A stretch of DNA of 64,000 nt from Begonia masoniana (lineage: Eukaryota > Streptophyta > Magnoliopsida > Cucurbitales > Begoniaceae), in assembly GCA_022432975.1 (NCBI GenBank), contig CM039512.1, forward strand, positions 7,514,858 to 7,578,857. The letters are read 5' to 3'. Position 1 is the first letter of the stretch, and every line of letters starts with the position of its first letter. The position numbers and the translations under genes were made by a program. The notes under the pieces were generated by a model that did no database searches, had not been told where the DNA came from, and worked only from the letters and a program-made list of their open reading frames with translations. Positions 22,080-33,576 of the stretch are shown piece after piece.

Positions 22080-24403
22080 TGTAACAACCCCAGTGGGATC
22101 GTCACATAAACCATATCTTTCTTAATCATTTAATTTTTATTACTCACATTCTACTCATTTTCGGTAATATATTTTTTTTTGAAACATAACTTAACTCAAA
22201 ATGTCGTACGTAATTCACTAGACATCATTCGGCAAAGGAATACTTTACGCATCTACCGGCGGGCAGTGCAATGTGTATCGGCTGGTGAAGGGAAACTTAA
22301 ACCCTTAGACTGCACCTGCCGATTGAGGAATAAAACCACATCTACCGGTCACTAGACGACAAAACCATGTTTATATCATCCGGTAGAGAGACTTTTTACA
22401 TCATCCGGTGAAATAAGGGAACATCATCCGATGGACATGTGCTCCTCACGTGCAAAATTAAAACATGACCCGGTCACTAAACGACAAGGAAACCCTCATA
22501 TCATCCGGTAACTAGACGAAAAACTATACTTACATCTTCCGATAGCTTAAACGCTCTTCATCTGTAGATCACTAGACGACAAAATAGCACTTCCATCATC
22601 CGATGACTTAAACACTCTACATCTGCCGATCGTTAGACGACAAAATAGCACTTCCATCATCCGATGGCATAGACACTCTACATCTGCCGATCACTAGACG
22701 ACAAAATAGCACTTCCATTATCCGATGGCTCAAACACTCTACATCTACCGAACGCTAGACGACAAATCAGCACTTCCATCATCCGATGGCTTAAGCACTC
22801 TACATCTGCCGATGACGTCAGCCGGATGATTGCCTTATCCAGCTTCTATCACACGGCAACAAACACCATAATCATCAAACAACCTCATCCAATAGAACAT
22901 ACCACAACTCACCCAAATCTTAACTCGGTAACTATAAACCTCAATGAGTAAGGATCATAAACTCATCCAAAATACGCATAGCGGAAGGCTTAAGCAAAAC
23001 AAACCATTCAATAATCCTTAAAATCGTATTCAGACTCTAAAGACAAACCATTCAAATCCGAATCTCATTGTTATAAGAAATTCTGTTCTACTTAGTCATC
23101 TGTTCATCATACACTTTTCAGACTTACTATGAGCATAACTAGGGAGCTTAATCGCCTATCCAACCTTGCACTGTCACCCTGAGCATCCTCCAGCAACCAG
23201 CTTTAAACGTTCTCTTGGATTTGAGAATCCTCACCTATTAACTCTTCACCCACATCATAAGGTTCAACTATAAGCCTAATGCTTAGTAAGGAATGCAACA
23301 ATAACATGAATGCATGAATGCATAATTCAGAGAAATACATAGTCATAAGTCTTTTCTTGTTCATAATCATCATCCATAATCATGTATCATATTCATCATT
23401 CGTAATCATTGTTCATAATCATTGTTCATAATCATTGTTCATAATCGTTGTTAATAATCATTGTTCATAATCATCATTTAAGTTGTGTGGAATGAGAGAG
23501 GATTTGTGCCGATAAAGGGGGTTCGACAGTGAGTTTGATCATGGTCCCTACTGCGGGTCGTATTCATATGTCCTTCTTTGGACTGTGACATATGCCAAAC
23601 CGCCCCCAACCCTCACTCAACCACGTTGCAGGGATTTTATCATCTTATCTTGTTCATGAGAAAACATGCTGTTAAAACATTTTCATGTGTATAAAACATT
23701 GATAATGCATGAACATGAGAATTCTTACTCATTCAGACTATAGAATAGAACATTCATCCAGTATGAAAACTTACCATTAAACTAAACGTCAACATAAGTA
23801 CTAGACTGTAGCATAATAACCTCTACAAGAGTCATTCCCGAATTCTTAGTTTAATACTCAGTGTAGTCTGAAATCTCAAAACCAAAACAGACAGATTCGA
23901 TTACCGATAACTCAGGGGTGGTTGTTTTAAATGTCCAGAATCGATTTGATAAAAGCATTCCCACTCACAGATTTCAAATGTTCTTATTATTAGTCGGCCA
24001 TTGGAAAATCCAAAACTCCAATGCCGAGTAGAAAACAGGGCTAGCAAACTAACAGATAGCTACGTTGTCTATTGCATACCTCAGGCACAGAGTAGTCGAG
24101 TAGTGGCAGAGAAAACCGATCGTCGAAGAGAGTATGCTGAAAGCAGAGAGCAAGAGCTCGGGAGAGAAGAAATCGCCAGAAAGGAAGGTGTCGGCTACAG
24201 TGGCTTGAATGACGTTTAAAACATTTCGTTTTTCTTTATATACTGGCCATCACCCTCCATTATTACAACTTTGCCACCCAACCTAGTTTAATTCCACATG
24301 AAATTAGTTATTCTTGGCATAAAACTCTAAACCGTGAAGATTGAATGTTCATGACTGTTAATACAGTTAGGGAGTCACCTGGTTGAAGTTGTCGGGTGTT
24401 ACA
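22080..24403 (-). repeat. Tekay-1 5' LTR
   Basis: A 2,324-bp LTR ending TGTTACA on the plus strand. It lacks about 218 bp near 23825 that the 3' LTR and the other Tekay-type LTRs keep, a block holding the CCAGGTAAGTG splice-donor-like module. The two LTRs otherwise align along their length with scattered substitutions. Confidence 0.92.
22550..22812. repeat. 61-bp tandem repeat in the Tekay-1 LTR
   Basis: Four units with a strict 61-bp step each hold CTAGACGACAAAATAGCAC, TTCCATCATCCGATG and ACTCTACATCTGCCGATC. Three units are kept in the partner LTR around 14498-14700. The words CATCATCCG and CATCTGCCG also recur irregularly upstream (22240-22550). Confidence 0.9.
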
Positions 24404-24408
24404 AAAAT

Positions 24409-24448
24409 ACCATCAAAACATTAATTATAATAATAATATATGCTACTA
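24409..24448 (-). repeat. Copia 3' LTR, second part
   Basis: These 40 bp complete the 152-bp LTR begun at 11966. They share ATTAATTATAATAATAATAT and ATGCTA with the 5' LTR (56559-56598). The adjoining TCCCCCCGC is the copia polypurine tract read from the other strand (GCGGGGGGA). Confidence 0.88.
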
Positions 24449-25807
24449 TCCCCCCGCAAACTCATGATACGACAACTATAAAGATTGAGAGTTTGTAAGA
24501 CAAAAAATAGAATCGTGAAGCGGAGTGTGCCTTGGTAAACAAATCAGCAATCTGCAGAGAAGAAGAGACAAAATGCAAGATGATGGTGCCAAGCTAAAGA
24601 TAATAGCGGGTGACATGACAATCAATCTCAAGATGCTTGGTTCGCTCATGAAAAACTGAATTACGTGCAATCTGAATAACACTCTGATTGTCACAATGTA
24701 ATGGAGTAGGATGACGAAGATAAACACCCACATCCGCAAGCAACCAACGTAACCAAATAATCTCACAAGTAGTCGATGCCATGCACGATACTCAACTTCA
24801 GTAGAAGACCGAGAAATAACATCTTGTTTATTACTCTTCCACGAAATAAGTGAATCACCTAGGAAAATACAAAATCCAGTGGTAGACTTGCGATCGGTAG
24901 GATCACCAGCCCAATCAGCATCGGAGTATGCACGTAGCTCGAGAGATGACATAGAAGGGAACAAGAGACTTTGAAACTGAGTGCCTCGAAGGTACCTAAG
25001 AATACGAAGAACAACAGCCCAATGAACAGTAGTAGGAGCAGTAACAAACTGACTAACCACATGAACAACATTCACAATATTTGGACGAGTCACAGTAAGA
25101 TAAACCAAACTACCAACAACAGTACGATATAAACCGAGATCCGGCAAAGAAAGACCATCCGACAAAGAGTACCGAGTATTAGTCTCAAGAGGAGTATCAA
25201 ACAGATCAAATATGTACTTTGACTAGGATAAGAGATAACCTTTTGGGGAATAAGCGACCTCAATGCCTAGAAAGTAATGTCGCAAACTCAAGTCTTTCAT
25301 AGCAAAACAACTAGCCAACTCATACTTTAAAGATTCAATCCCATCACAATCGTCACTAGTAATAATCATGTCATCAACATACAAGGATAACAAAATACGA
25401 CATGCACTCATATGCCTAACAAACAATGCGAAATCATGATGATTAGGACGAAAACCAAGCGAAGTGATCACTGTGGAGAATTTCTCAAACTAAGCACGAG
25501 GTCTTGTTTGAGACCATAGAGAGTCTTACGAAGCTGACAAACTTCACTGGATTTGTAGGCGACACCCGAAGGAGACATCATATAGACTTCATGAAGATCA
25601 CCATTCAAGAAGACATTCTTGACATCCATTTAAGATATTCTCCATCGACAAACAAAGTCAACCACAATCATAGTGCGAATAGTCGTCTTCTTTGCAACAG
25701 GGGCAAATGTTTCTTCATAATCCATGTCATACTCCTTAGCCCTTAGCAACAAGTCGAGCCTTGTATTGTTTAATGGATCCATCATACTTAGTTTTAATCT
25801 TATAAAC
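24449..25807 (-). pseudogene. Copia RT (main part) and RNase H
   Basis: Minus-strand frames give VYKIKTKYDGSIKQ-like sequence at the break point, ETFAPVAK, the RT catalytic stretch [11 protein letters not shown] (about 25370), then the RNase H domain with YSDADWAGDP, RKSTTGF and SSTEVEYRA. Several stops and frameshifts separate the pieces. The segment ends at the polypurine tract next to the 3' LTR. The upstream half of RT and the integrase lie at 36321-37436, beyond the Athila-type insertion. Confidence 0.92.
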
Positions 25808-27297
25808 TGATAAGTGTGTATTTTGCACACTTATTCGTGCTTTTCATTCTTGTTTTGATTAGTTTTTCCTTGAATGTTTGAGTTTATTTGATGTTGTTAG
25901 TGAGATTGTGCAGGTGAGTTGAGTTTTAACAGGTAATGGCGGATTTGGTTCGAAATAGAAAAGAAGAAAAAGCCGATCACGATTGATTAGGATTTAACCA
26001 CGATCGATCGTGATGCACAAAATCAACAAAGAGAGCTTCCAGAGACGGCGCGATCGATCGGGCACCATATCACGATCGATCGTGAGATCGTCATGTAGAA
26101 GAGTTTCGGAGTCAGACCCGGCCCGAGCGATCGGGCATTGTATCACGATCAATCGTGATCCAAGAAAATTTCCTTCAAAGATTCCAGAGACGGACTGATC
26201 GATCGGGCACAATACCACGATCAATCGGGATCAGCAAAAGTTTCATTCCTAAGCGTCAACGTGACCACGATCGATCGGGATCATACCGAGATCGATTGTG
26301 ATTGCGGGAAATATTAAAATTAAATTTTTCAACTTATTGATCGGGTCGATATCAGTCGTTGATTGATGGACCGCAGCCCTAATTCGAGCAAAAATAAAAG
26401 TCTGAAGAGGAGGCAAGAGAGGGATATATAGCGAAACAGAGAGAGGAACCCTGCGAAGACATCGGAAGCCGGATCGAAGCAAGTGGCGAGGAACGGAGGA
26501 ACTCGACAGCAATTTCCTAGTTTTTTCTTCTCCTCTTTTCTTCTAGCATGAACTATTTTATTTTCTCTGTAGTTTTCTTTAATTTTAACATGAACTAAGT
26601 TTTCTGTTCTAGGGTTTTCACGTAACTTTGTTATGAATATTTATTTTTCTTAATTTGAGTTTTTAGTTTTCTGTTTCTTTTCTGTGTTGAGTAATCTATT
26701 CTGAACTTAATGCTTAGGTTTGCTTGATCACCAAAACTAATAATTTTAGGGTTAATTCGGGATGCGAGAGCGGAGAATTTAACCGTGCATTGAATATCTT
26801 GCCTTAAAAAGGACCGTAGACTAGAGATAGTTAGGGCGTTTGAGTGGTAATTCAATTTATTGCTCTTAATGTATTCAATTGATTGTAGGGTTAGAGACCG
26901 AGAGGTAATAACACATCAATTGAGTAAGTTTATTAATACTCGAGAGAGTTTAATAAACAACATAGTGAAATAACCATCAATACGAAAGAATAGGAATTAA
27001 TTACTTGAATTAGGTTTACTAAATAGGATAGCTAAGTGAAATCGGAACCCTGAGAATTTTCTCATCACATAATCTTAACTTTTTACATTCGAATCTGTTA
27101 TTTAAATTGTCTGATTTATTTTATTTGAATTATTTTAGTTTAAAATTTAAAATCATCAAACATATTGTTTTTCAAATTAAGCTGAAAATTAGATATTCAA
27201 TACTTAACATAATTATTCCTCGTGGGACCGACACTCGTGCTTGCACACACTCTATTATTTTTGTGACACGTGCACTTGCGTGTAATTTTTCGCAACA
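25808..27297 (+). repeat. Athila-type 5' LTR
   Basis: A 1,490-bp LTR with TG...CA ends. Its last 60 bp (GACACGTGCACTTGCGTGTA and CAACA) resemble the LTR ends of the derivative at 47322-53486, showing kinship. The left third holds an array of CGATCGATCG palindromes (25975-26310). Confidence 0.8.
25975..26310. repeat. Array of CGATCGATCG palindromes
   Basis: At least ten copies of CGATCGATCG or one-base variants (CGATCAATCG, CGATTGATTA, GAGCGATCGGGC) occur in about 335 bp, often as CACGATCGATCGTG and alternating with a GATCGATCGGGCAC form. Spacing is irregular, about 20-60 bp. The position is the 5' third of the LTR, where promoter elements are expected. Confidence 0.85.
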
Positions 27298-27303
27298 AGT
27301 TTT

Positions 27304-27320
27304 TGGCGCCGTTGCCGGGG
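27304..27320 (+). promoter_or_regulatory. Athila-type primer-binding site (tRNA-Asp)
   Basis: TGGCGCCGTTGCCGGGG is complementary to the 3' end of plant tRNA-Asp, the usual primer for Athila/Tat elements. It lies six bases after the LTR end. The same 17 bases occur at 48717-48733. Confidence 0.88.
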
Positions 27321-27419
27321 AATATAGTTTTGTTATTATTAAATTATTTGATTTTAGTTTATATTTGAATTTTCTTTTGCTGCTAGGCTTAAATCGCATT
27401 ATTTGCACATTGCAGGTGC

Positions 27420-29273
27420 ATGCAAAAACTAGGTACTGCCAACCTAATCCCTATCGACCCTGAAATTGAACGAACCTGCCGTAGAAATCGAAGGGAAACA
27501 AAGCAAGCAATTATGGCGGATAGTCAAAATGCAAATTTACAACAGACTATCGAGATTGAGGGAGTCGGGAAACGAACATTGCTCGATTATGTTATGTCAT
27601 CCATGGACGAGGTTCAATCAGCAATTCGAAAACCTGCCATCACGTGCAACAATTTTGAAATAAAGCCGGGAACAATACAAATGATTCAACAGTATCAATT
27701 TTGTGGTCTGCCTAACGAGGACCCTAAGGATCATATTGCTAGCTTCGTCGAAGTCTGTGATACTTTTAAATACCATAATGTCTCTGATGATGCTGTCAAG
27801 CTCAGGTTATTCCCCTTCACACTAAGAGATCGCGCAAAGAAATGGTTAAACTCTTTACCCCCGGATTCAATTACAACGTGGAATGAATTAGTTCCGAAAT
27901 TTCTATCTAAATTCTTTCCCTTTGAAAAGATGGCAAAACTCCGCAACGAGATCACCAATTTTACTCAATTCAATGGTGGGACAGTTTATGAAGTATGGGG
28001 CCGATTCAAAGAGCTTTTAAGAAGATTCCCCCAACATGGTCCACCACAATGGATGCAAATACAGACATTCTTCATCGTCCTATCAGTTTCTACACGGACT
28101 CTTGTCAACTCAGCAGCTGGTGAATCACTACTACAAAAGACGGAAGTGGAGGCATTCAACCTGTTAGAGGAGTTATCCCTCAATAATGATCAATGCCCGG
28201 TTGAACGTCAGATTTTGAGGAAGCAGCCAAATACCCCAGAAATGGATACGATAAAAGCATTGACTACAAAAATTGCATCCCTCACTCGGCACATCCAAGG
28301 TAATCAAGCTCCAGTTAATGCAATTCATTCCCCGATCATACAATGTCAATGGTGCCAAGGACCACATGCTAGTGAAAACTGTTAGCAAGGGAACCAAATG
28401 GCTAGTAGTTCATCTGAACAGGCCCAATACGTGGCAAATTATAATAGACTGACGCTTCAAAATTCAGGTAATTACTATAATGGGGGCGCAACAACCATCC
28501 AAACTTCTCGTGGAAGAAGTTGAACAACGCCATACAGATGCCACAAGCTAATCAACCGGGACCTCCGTTTCCAGAAAGAAAATCTAATCTGGAGGATTTA
28601 ATTGCCAAGATGGGAGAGCGCACCAATAAAATGATTGCTGAAATGGAGGAGCACACAAATAAATTTATGGCTGAAACAAGAACAACCTTGCAAAACCACT
28701 CAGCTCAAATTCGAAGTTTGGAAACTCAAATGGGCCAGATGGCAGCTGCATTAAATGGTCACCCTCAAGGCACATTGTCCAGTTCCACTGAAGTCAATCC
28801 TAGAGGCCAGTGCAATGCCATCACACTTAGAAGTGGAGCAGTGATTGAAAATTGTACCAAAGAAAATAAGACAGTGGTTGCACATGACGGAATGCATTTG
28901 TCATCATTCGAGTCCACACCAAAGGATCAAGAGCTACTGGAAGCTCCACCTCAGATTCCAAAGGAGATCATCCCAAAAGTTCCTTTCCCACAACGCCTGA
29001 AAAATGCAAAGTTGGATAAACAGTTTGAAAAATTCTTGAACGTGTTCAAGCAGCTTCACATCAACATCCCATTTGCCGAAGCCCTGGAGCAAATGTCAAC
29101 CTATGCAAAATTTTTAAAAGAGGTTTTATCCCACAAAAGGAAAATAGAGGATTGTGGTACAATCGCCCTTTCTAAAGAATGTAGTGCAATAATTCAACGA
29201 AAACTCCCACAAAAGTTGAAAGATCCAGGTAGTTTTACGGTTCCATGTGAGATTGGAAACTGCATCTTCTAGC
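27420..29273 (+). pseudogene. Athila-type gag
   Basis: The first open frame (27420-28385, 321 codons) holds the retrotransposon gag domain (LRLFPFTLRDRAKKWLNSLP near residue 127, FKELLRRFPQHG near 208) and ends at a CX2CX3HX4C knuckle (CQWCQGPHASENC) with an in-frame TAG. After a broken stretch, 28520-29272 continues with a coiled-coil-like KMGERTNKMIAEMEE segment, a QCNAITLRSG motif typical of Athila/Tat gag ends, and a FPQRL-containing linker. Gag forms the particle that packages the RNA. Stops show it no longer gives a full product. Confidence 0.88.
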
Positions 29274-32200
29274 GTGCGTTATGTAACTTGGGTGCAAGCA
29301 TCAATTTAATGCATTTTTCTATTTTTCAAAGGCTTGAGCTAGGTGAACCAAAACCAACAAGAATAATCTTACAAATGGCCGACCGATCAATCAAGCATCC
29401 AAGAGGAATAATCGAAGACGTGTTGGTTAAGGTCGACAAATTCATATTCCCAGCAGACTTTGTAGTTCTCGACATGGCGGAGGATTGGGACATACCTATT
29501 ATTTTGGGCAGATCATTCTTAGCTACGGCGGGTGCCTTGATCGATGTTCAGGGGGGGAGTTGAAATTGCGCTTGCAAGATGAAGAAGTGACGTTTAATGT
29601 CTTTAACTCCATGAAGTATCCGACGGCCAGCGATGATATATTTAGGATTGACTCTCTCGAATTAGCGGTGGACGGAGTTTCTCTTCAGTCTAGTGATCCT
29701 CTCGAGGTTGCTTTACTAAATCACGATTTGTCTTTCGATTTTGACTCTTCTGTGCAGGAATTTATATCATGGATGGATTCGTTTGAGCCAAATCGAAGAA
29801 AATATTTTGAGAGTTTGGGGGACCCAACAATTCGAGTCTTACCTTCTATTGAGAGTCCACCCGTGTTGGAGCTGAAGCCACTACCGTCTCACCTCAGGTA
29901 TGCATTTATTGGTGCTAACTCAACTCTTCCAGTCATTATTGCAGTTGATTTATCTAAGACGGAGGAGGAGAAATTATTGCGTGTACTTCGGACATACAAG
30001 GTGGCTATAGGGTGGACACTGTCAGATATCAAAGGAATCAGTTCTTCATTTTGCATGCATCGGATTTTAATGGAAGACGAGCATCGACCATCTGTAGAGC
30101 ATCAATGCCGTTTAAATCCAGCTATGAAAGAGGTTGTGCGAAAGGAAGTTTTAAAGTGGTTGGACGCATGGGTTATCTATCCGATCTCAGATAGTTCGTG
30201 GGTGAGTCCAGTGCAGTGTATTCCAAAGAAAAGTGGAATGACAGTGGTCCATAATGAAAATGATGAGTTGATTGCAGCCAGAACTGTCACTGGTTGGAGA
30301 ATTTTTATCGATTATCGGAAGTTAAAACAAGACTACATGCAAAGATCACTTTCCATTGTCGTTTATCGATCAGATGCTAGATAGACTTGCCGGCCACGAA
30401 TATTATTGTTTCCTTGATGGATATTCCGGGTATAATCAGATTGCAATTGCCCCAGAAGACCAGGAAAAGACCACATTTACCTGCCCGTATGGTACTTTTG
30501 CTTTTCGCCGGATGCCTTTCGGGTTATGCAATGCACTAGATACATTTCAAAGATGCATGATGGCTATTTTCTCAGATATGGTGGAGCGATTCATAGAAAT
30601 CTTCATGGATGACTTTTCATTGTTTGGATCTTCTTTCGATACATGTTTGAATAATCTGTCCAAGGTGCTCGAAAGGTGTGTTGAGACGAATCTAGTGCTT
30701 AATTGGGAGAAATGTCATTTCATGGTGAAAGAGGAAATTGTATTGGGCCATCGTATTTCAGCACAAGGAATTGAGGTGGACCGAGCTAAAATTGTCGCTA
30801 TCGAGAAGTTGCCACCACCGACGACAGTAAAAGGAGTGCGGAGTTTTCTAGGGCATGCGGGATTCTACCGAAGGTTCATAAAAGATTTTTCTAAGATCAC
30901 CAAGCCGCTATGTCAGTTATTGGAAAATGGAGTACCATTTGTTTTTACCGCAGAGTGTCTTGCAGCTTTCAATGTGTTAAAAGAGAAACTTGTGTCGACC
31001 CCAATCATAGTCGCACCTGATTGGGAATTATCATTTGAAATCATGAGTGATGCCAGTGACTTCGCAGTAGGAGCAGTTCTGGGGCAGAGAAAGGATAAAG
31101 TCTTCCATACAATTTATTATGCCAGCCGCACTCTCAATGATGCCCAACTAAATTATGCCACCACTAAGAAGGAATTGTTAGCAGTAGTCTTCGCATTTGA
31201 CAAGTTCCGCCCCTATGTTATCTGCAACAAAGTCATAGTTTATAAGGATCATTCAGCTATTAAATATTTGATGGAAAAGAAGGATGCCAAGCCTCGGTTG
31301 ATTCGGCACAGAGAATTTGGTAGCTGATCACCTATCTCGGTTGGAAACACGAGCTCATGTATCCGATAGTGAAGTTCAAATAGCTGAAGATTTTCCAGAT
31401 GAAAAGATCATTGCAATCAAAGTGTTACCGTGGTATGTTGATTATGTGAACTTTCTTGCCAGTGAGATTATACCATCCGATTTTTCGCATCACCAAAAGA
31501 AGAAATTTTTCGCCGATGTAAAGCGATATTATTTGGAAGAGCCGATTTTATATAAACACTGTGCAAATCAAGTTATCAGACGTTGTATCCCGGAAGATGA
31601 AGTGATATCTGTATTAAAACACTGTCATTCTCTGGAATGTGCCGGACACTTTGGTGGCAAACGAATAGCAGCTAAGATACTTTAGTTGGATTTTACTGAC
31701 CCACCTTGTTTAAGTATGCATATTCATTTGTTGTAGCTTGTGATCGATGTCAACGGACTAGTAATATTTCCCGCCGTAATGAGATGCCTTTGACGAATAT
31801 TTTGGAGGTTGAGCTATTTGATGTATGAGGTATTGACTTTATGGGGCCGTTTACGTCATCGTACAACAACAAATACATTCTTTTGGCGGTGGATTATGTC
31901 TCCAAGTGGGTTGAAGCAATAGCTACGCCGACCAATGATGGCAAGGTGGTCTTGCATTTTCTACAGAAGAATATTTTCACTCGCTTTGGAACACCTCAAG
32001 CTATCATTAGTGACGAGGGAACTCACTTATGCAATAGATAGTTTGAAGCACTACTTAGTAAGTATGGGGTGAAGCATCGCAAGGCGTTGGGTACCACCCC
32101 CAATCAAACGGGCAGGCCGAAGTCTCTAATCGAGAAGTGAAGAAGATCCTTGAGAAGACAGTTGCAAATTCAAGAAAAGACTGGACTCGCAAGTTGGATG

Positions 32201-32702
32201 ATGCTTTATGGGCGTACCGGACCGCATTCAAAATGCCTCTGGAAATGTCACCATATAGGTTGGTATTCGGGAAAGCATGTCACTTACCGGTTGAGTTGGA
32301 ACACTGTGCTTTGTGGGCGATGAAGAAGCTGAATTTTGAGTTAATAGCCACAGGTCAGAAACGCCTCCTGAGCTCGACGAACTTAGAAGCAATGCGTATG
32401 AGAATTCAAAAATATATAAGGAGAAGACCAAGGTGTGGCATGACAAGCACATCGTGGAGAAAGATTTTTCACCGGGACAGCAGGTACTTTTATTTAACTC
32501 TCGATTGAAATTATTTTCAGGAAAATTGAAGTCAAGATGGTCGGGTCCTTTCACGGTGGTGCAAGTATTCTCTCACGGAGCAGTTGAGTTACGAGGAGCC
32601 GATGACACAACATTCAAAGTAAACGGACAACGAGTGAAGCCATATTTTGGCGGCAATATTCCAAGCGACTCTTCCGTCACTCAACTCATGCCCGAAGAAT
32701 GA
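29274..32702 (+). pseudogene. Athila-type pol: protease, RT, RNase H, integrase
   Basis: The protease reads CNLGASINLM, so the catalytic aspartate position of the usual DLGAS is asparagine. A frame shift near 29560 precedes the pre-RT linker. RT follows (WRIFIDYRKLK, then after a shift near 30365 RMPFGLCNA and IFMDDFSLFG at about 30600). RNase H (SDASDFAVGAVLG) breaks near 31325. Integrase: zinc-finger end CHSLECAGHFGGKR (31620), a stop at 31683, core [11 protein letters not shown] (31880) and IISDEGTH (32010), a stop and frame shift around 32040-32130, and the C-terminal part to TAG-like 32702. At least five disruptions; dead. Confidence 0.9.
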
Positions 32703-33576
32703 CTTTGGTCAAACGTCAGGCTAAAGACTGTAAATCAAGCACTTGGTGGGAGGTAACCCATTGATTCCAGTTTTAGTAGCGTCGATCGAGTCGAGTTCAT
32801 TATTTGTGTTTTAGTTTTCTAAAAAAAAAATAATAAATAAATAAAAATACAAAAAAAATAAAAAATAAAAAAATAAAAAAAATAAAAAAAATAAAAACAA
32901 AAGGGTGAATGGTGAAAAGCAGAAGCTTTTCACCCTTCACCGTGTTCGCCTCACCCTTCAGCGACGAAGCCCGCATTGCTCTGAGCTCCGACAGCCGCCT
33001 TCTCAGCCTCTCAGTTCAAGTGCTCCACTGTTCAGCCGAAATCTCTGCTCCTCGACACTCTCAGTCGCACTTCAGCTCCGATTAATTGCCCACTTCATCC
33101 TTGCCGCTGCTTGTCTCCGTCCAGGTTTTAATCGTTTGTTGGTGGACACTATTCTGATAATAACTGTTGAATTCTGTGGCTACTAAATTAGTATTCAAGG
33201 GTTATTGGCTGGAATATTTCTCTATTTGATACACAAGTTTGGGGGACATGGATGTTTCAAGTCTAAAGTGCTAAATTCCTGTCAATTTTGCCCACCAGCT
33301 GTTCGATAAATTGCCTGTGAGAGCATTTGTTTTGTCTAACAAGCACTCAGTTCATTTTTGCCGCATATTTTGGGCACTTGAGACCATTTGTGAACCAAGA
33401 CTATTATGGGTTGATTGTTATATATCAGTTGGGCTGATTGGGGGGTTTGGGATGCATTTGGGCAACAATACTCTCAAGTGTGCACACTAGTTGTTGAAAA
33501 GCACCAAAGCGAGGTTCTGCTGGTTGATTGAGTATTGGGTTATCTGTGAAGCAAATACTGGTCTGCGGATTATACA
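32703..33576. other. Spacer between pol and the env-position ORF
   Basis: The stretch opens with the conserved GTCAGGCTAAAGACT and GGGAGGTAACCCA words found after pol in Athila/Tat elements (compare 50690-50740). A pure A/T stretch (AAATAAAAA-type, 32820-32898) and ordinary leader-like sequence follow. A 93-codon ORF at 32905 has no recognisable domain. Confidence 0.6.

Larger units (their letters stand above)
12078..24403 (-). mobile_element. Tekay-type Ty3/gypsy element (Tekay-1)
   Basis: A 12.3-kb minus-strand element with TG...CA LTRs opening TGTAACACCCGAC on the minus strand, and a perfect AAAAT target duplication (12073-12077, 24404-24408). The 5' LTR is 22080-24403 and the 3' LTR is 12078-16474, the latter inflated by a solo LTR. 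A TGGTATCAGA primer-binding site (initiator tRNA-Met) adjoins the 5' LTR. A purine-rich tract (minus strand AAGGAGGGGTGGA) adjoins the 3' LTR. Gag-pol with a C-terminal chromodomain-like region, together with the long LTRs, points to the Tekay/Del clade. Stops, frameshifts and a hAT insertion in the integrase make it inactive. Confidence 0.93.

Noticed and set aside
22550..22812. Regular 61-bp repeats that look like a CRISPR array at first sight
   Set aside because: The whole unit repeats without unique spacers, in a plant LTR. It is a tandem repeat.
27304..27320. Possible tRNA fragment (matches the tRNA-Asp 3' end)
   Set aside because: Only 17 bases match and they adjoin an LTR; it is a primer-binding site, not a tRNA gene.
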